Assembly: GCA_947172415.1 (NCBI GenBank)
Contig: OX359189.1
Location: 1,200,501-1,264,500, forward strand
DNA from: Chondrosia reniformis
Lineage: Eukaryota > Porifera > Demospongiae > Chondrillida > Chondrillidae
Reading direction: 5' to 3'
Length of the DNA: 64,000 nt
Part shown: piece after piece, positions 61,801 to 64,000 of the stretch
Layout: every line of letters starts with the position of its first letter
Numbering within the stretch: position 1 is the first letter of the stretch
Notes under the pieces: model-generated
What the model was told of the DNA's origin: nothing
Databases searched by the model: none
What the model saw: the letters and a program-made list of their open reading frames with translations, nothing else
Position numbers and translations under genes: made by a program

Positions 61801-62545
61801 ATTGTGGAAGAACAGGCTAGTAAACCAAAGGAAGAGGTCAGAGAAGGTTTGAGATTCACGACCACTTATTTGTTCAATGTAAACTGAGTTTTTACATTAC
61901 TTATATCATCTCTTTTGATTCTGGATTTACCTCACCCACTCATGTCTTTGAATGAACTACGTAACTGGTAAAATAATGATGGTAATCAAAGCTTTAAGAT
62001 CAGATTGAGATCTTAAAGTCCTTTTTTTCAATGCATTTTCATACCAAAAATATGTTAAAATAGACAATGTAGGGTTAATATGGATGTTAATAAGGTTAGT
62101 ATGGATAATTACTTTAAAAATTATTTGTTTTTAGAAGATGAAGATGAAATTCAAATTGGAACAAAGTGTAAAAACATGGGATGTGATCAAGTATGGAAGT
62201 GTATACAACCCTTAAAACATGTGTATGCATGTACATGCAGCTAATAGTGTTCTTGTTGAGGCATCATAATATGTGCTTCGGTAGTCACTCACATATATAG
62301 CATAATTAAATACCACACATACATTTATAGAACTACGGTATTGGGTATTTTATGGTAGAGACATTTCTCATGACAAAAAGGATAGTTAAGGTTATTTATA
62401 ATAAGTAGCTAATGTGTATATATAGATGAAGAATATTGCAATAATTGTATTAGATTCCAGTTGTATTCAATTAGGAGTACCATTCTACTGCTAGTAATCT
62501 CACAGACTGTATCCACCATCCTGGAGGACCAGTGTTTCATGACGG
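58879..62545 (+). CDS. CHORDC1: CHORD domain-containing protein 1 (HSP90 co-chaperone), 5' part, 7 exons
   Basis: CHORDC1 (CHP-1, morgana) binds HSP90 and, in animals, restrains ROCK and centrosome duplication. Exons in the window: 58879-58969, 59137-59186, 60294-60350, 60512-60648, 61734-61846, 62135-62190, 62475-62545; phases agree. The start gives MAEEVSLENGELTCYNKGCG. The first zinc-binding CHORD has its Cys/His pattern in order ([34 protein letters not shown]). A basic/acidic linker follows, then DEIQIGTKCKNMGCDQ opens the second CHORD, which reads CIHHPGGPVFHDG where exon 7 ends in phase 2. The rest of CHORD II and the CS domain must lie beyond 64000; I found no further exon in 62546-64000. 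Confidence 0.93.
59187..60235. repeat. 29-bp G-rich minisatellite filling CHORDC1 intron 2
   Basis: About 36 units of gtagtgagtgtggaggagtg followed by gaggggcag, starting right after the exon 2 donor. Each unit holds CAG|GTAGTG, an acceptor-donor-like junction, and runs of G. The complementary strand is open for 365 codons only because of the repeat. Confidence 0.97.
60649..61733. other. CHORDC1 intron 4, with an interspersed repeat at its end
   Basis: A 1085-bp intron with no exon of its own. The part 61555-61715 belongs to the dispersed repeat family at 55085-55265 (gatttcttctaattgcgcca, gcgtctctagacgctc, gatgaaacatctcaaag). Confidence 0.6.
61915..62035. repeat. Piece of the ribozyme/SINE-related repeat family
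   Basis: Reads tctggatttacctcacccac, then agctttaagatcagattgag and atcttaaagtcc with a T-run, the same blocks as in the element at 8744-9240 and the relics at 9659-9966. No hammerhead core is present in this shortened piece. Confidence 0.6.
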
Positions 62546-62789
62546 GTGAGTGACTAGTACGTATAGGTATTGCACCTTTATGCTGGGGAGTACCATGACA
62601 AGGAAGTTAATATATATAATTACCATGGTTTTGATGATGTATGGATAATCAGTAGTGCTCATCCCTACAGCCAAGAGTACCACATACTATGCATAGATAC
62701 CTACGTACGTATCTGTATAATCTACAGTCACTCGTGGGTCCTATAGTAGCTTGGCCTTGTCATGAAAGCATGATGGAGGCATTGCTGTG

Positions 62790-62861
62790 GCAACTGTAGC
62801 TCAGTGATAGAACAACTCGTAGTCATAAACAGCTGTCCTGGGTTTGATACCCAGCAATTGC
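62790..62861 (+). repeat. tRNA-derived SINE head (tRNA-like sequence)
   Basis: The 72-bp stretch has an A-box-like tagctcagtgataga and a B-box-like ggtttgataccc, a five-pair T arm (CTGGG/CCCAG) and acceptor strands GCAACTG/CAATTGC with one mismatch. The anticodon arm does not fold. It is followed by a tail (ttttgtgttttccctcttta ... ttacttgtggtttgattatc) also seen at 63290-63350, so it is best read as a SINE, not a working tRNA gene. Confidence 0.65.
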
Positions 62862-63780
62862 TTCTTTTGTGTTTTCCCTCTTTATGATGTTTGAAATGAT
62901 TATAATTACTTGTGGTTTGATTATCACTTCCATTATTCATGTTTCACCTTAATAAGTATTATATACGTACGTAATTTGAATAAAGCCTGTATTACGCTGT
63001 ATATGAGTATACAACTCATTTACAATCACAAATGTTTCTCTATACCTATTCTGGTGTGCTATCCCCTACTTCCTGCCCACCATCCGTGTTTGAGAAAGTA
63101 GAGCTTCATGCCGTACATACAAACACTAGGGCCGGGTTACTGGTTGTTATAACTAATGGATTATTACCAGTAATTGGATATATTAAAGCTAATTGGTTTA
63201 TACTAATAAGAGGAGGAGACGATTGTGACTGATTGACAAGGTACTTGTGGAGGAAACATCCCTTTTCTGGGTCAATTGCTGGAAATTTTCTTTTGCATTT
63301 TTCTCTTGATGATGTTTAACAGGGAATTACTTGTGGTCTGCTTATCTAAACAAGTATTCATTGGTTAAGCCCTGCCAAGTTGAATAGCAAGTTAGGATAT
63401 ACTTACTGGTTCCAGAGTCAAATGATGATATCATTGAAGCTTTGAGATCAGCCCTGTAAGTCCTAAAGTCCCCTAGCTTTCAACACTTACTGGTTCATTT
63501 TATTAAATAATCATTCCGAGACCAAATGAAATACCTCTGTCATCATCATGAGAATTTGGACTTTCCCCTCCCACACACGTCTCCTGAGGAATGCATTGAG
63601 CTATTGGATGGGGACAATAGTCAACTTGTTTTCTGAATCAGAGGTTTGCCTTTTAAGGAAGTGTCTAGTAAATCAGTAGCCGGGGACTGTGATTTGATAG
63701 CTAGATGTTTACCATATACACAACACCAAACATGCAAGCTGTACAGGCTATAGGCTTTATTCCAAAAGTCTAGGAAATCA
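62862..63780. other. Intronic region with SINE-like pieces
   Basis: No exon is seen. 63236-63475 repeats the SINE tail and ends in a block (gaagctttgagatcag...cctaaagtcccctag) shared with the ribozyme element's 3' end. 63536-63625 (cacgtctcctgaggaatgca) resembles the element's inverted-repeat arm. Confidence 0.5.
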
Positions 63781-63781
63781 G

Positions 63782-63964
63782 TCTATTCTGTGTTTTAGTC
63801 TATTCTGTGTTTTAGTCTATTCTGTGTTTTAGTCTATTCTGTGTTTTAGTCTATTCTGTGTTTTAGTCTATTCTGTGTTTTAGTCTATTCTGTGTTTTAG
63901 TCTATTCTGTGTTTTAGTCTATTCTGTGTTTTAGTCTATTCTGTGTTTTAGTCTATTCTGTGTT
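63782..63964. repeat. 17-bp minisatellite (tctattctgtgttttag)
   Basis: About 11 nearly perfect units of tctattctgtgttttag in CHORDC1 intronic sequence near the window end. Each unit ends in a T-rich tttag, acceptor-like. Confidence 0.95.
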
Positions 63965-64000
63965 TATATGATTTCTTTTAGTTAACCTCGTATTCGTACA

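Noticed and set aside
62790..62861. Functional tRNA gene
   Set aside because: The anticodon arm does not form, the D arm has a mismatch, and the sequence runs into a shared repeat tail, as in a SINE.

Overview
This is eukaryotic, animal DNA. Genes are split by short introns (often 50-500 bp) with GT-AG borders, the sequence is AT-rich, and TACGTA-type palindromes are scattered through non-coding DNA. Gene content (CDK8 kinase, the axonemal protein SPAG17, the HSP90 co-chaperone CHORDC1, and death-fold/ROC-COR GTPases) fits an early-branching metazoan. A demosponge such as Amphimedon is my best guess; that is inference from gene content and style, not a database match.

Layout. (1) 1-583: a possible end of an upstream gene, then the CDK8 promoter. 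(2) 584-5739: a complete 11-exon CDK8 (456 aa predicted). (3) About 3.2-41 kb: a 13.4-kb block repeated three times in tandem. The block runs from a minisatellite in CDK8 intron 5, through CDK8 exons 6-11 and a death-domain/ROC-COR gene, to SPAG17 exons 1-2. Only the first copy keeps CDK8 whole and only the last leads into a whole SPAG17. The truncated copies lie at 16242-16638 and 29534-29926 (SPAG17 exons 1-2), 17560-19364 (CDK8 exons 6-11) and 30494-31711 (CDK8 exons 8-11). (4) 40631-51998: complete SPAG17, 21 exons, about 2206 aa. (5) 52841-58596, minus strand: a 16-exon gene for a coiled-coil protein with C-terminal ankyrin repeats. (6) 58879-62545 and beyond: the first seven exons of CHORDC1, divergent from the minus-strand gene across a 282-bp shared promoter region.

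The three death-fold GTPase genes (7097-15570, 20736-28322, 32678-40100) are the most interesting part. They share a ROC-COR exon but differ in the death-fold modules around it. The middle gene has Death + CARD-like + ROC-COR + Death. The third has Death + CARD-like + ROC-COR and lacks the C-terminal Death exons. The first has a second Death cassette where the CARD-like exons should be, and a frameshifted C-terminal Death exon. All modules lie between phase-1 introns, so they can be lost without shifting the frame. Between copies the death-fold exons differ mostly at amino-acid-changing sites, while the CDK8 exons in the same duplicated block differ almost only at silent sites. This looks like a small, recently expanded, diversifying innate-immune-type receptor or adaptor cluster.

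Mobile DNA: Tigger/pogo-like MITEs with TA target duplications, a foldback element carrying a canonical hammerhead ribozyme with a 12-bp target duplication (present only in the first copy), decayed relatives of it, tRNA-derived SINE-like pieces, and many intronic minisatellites.
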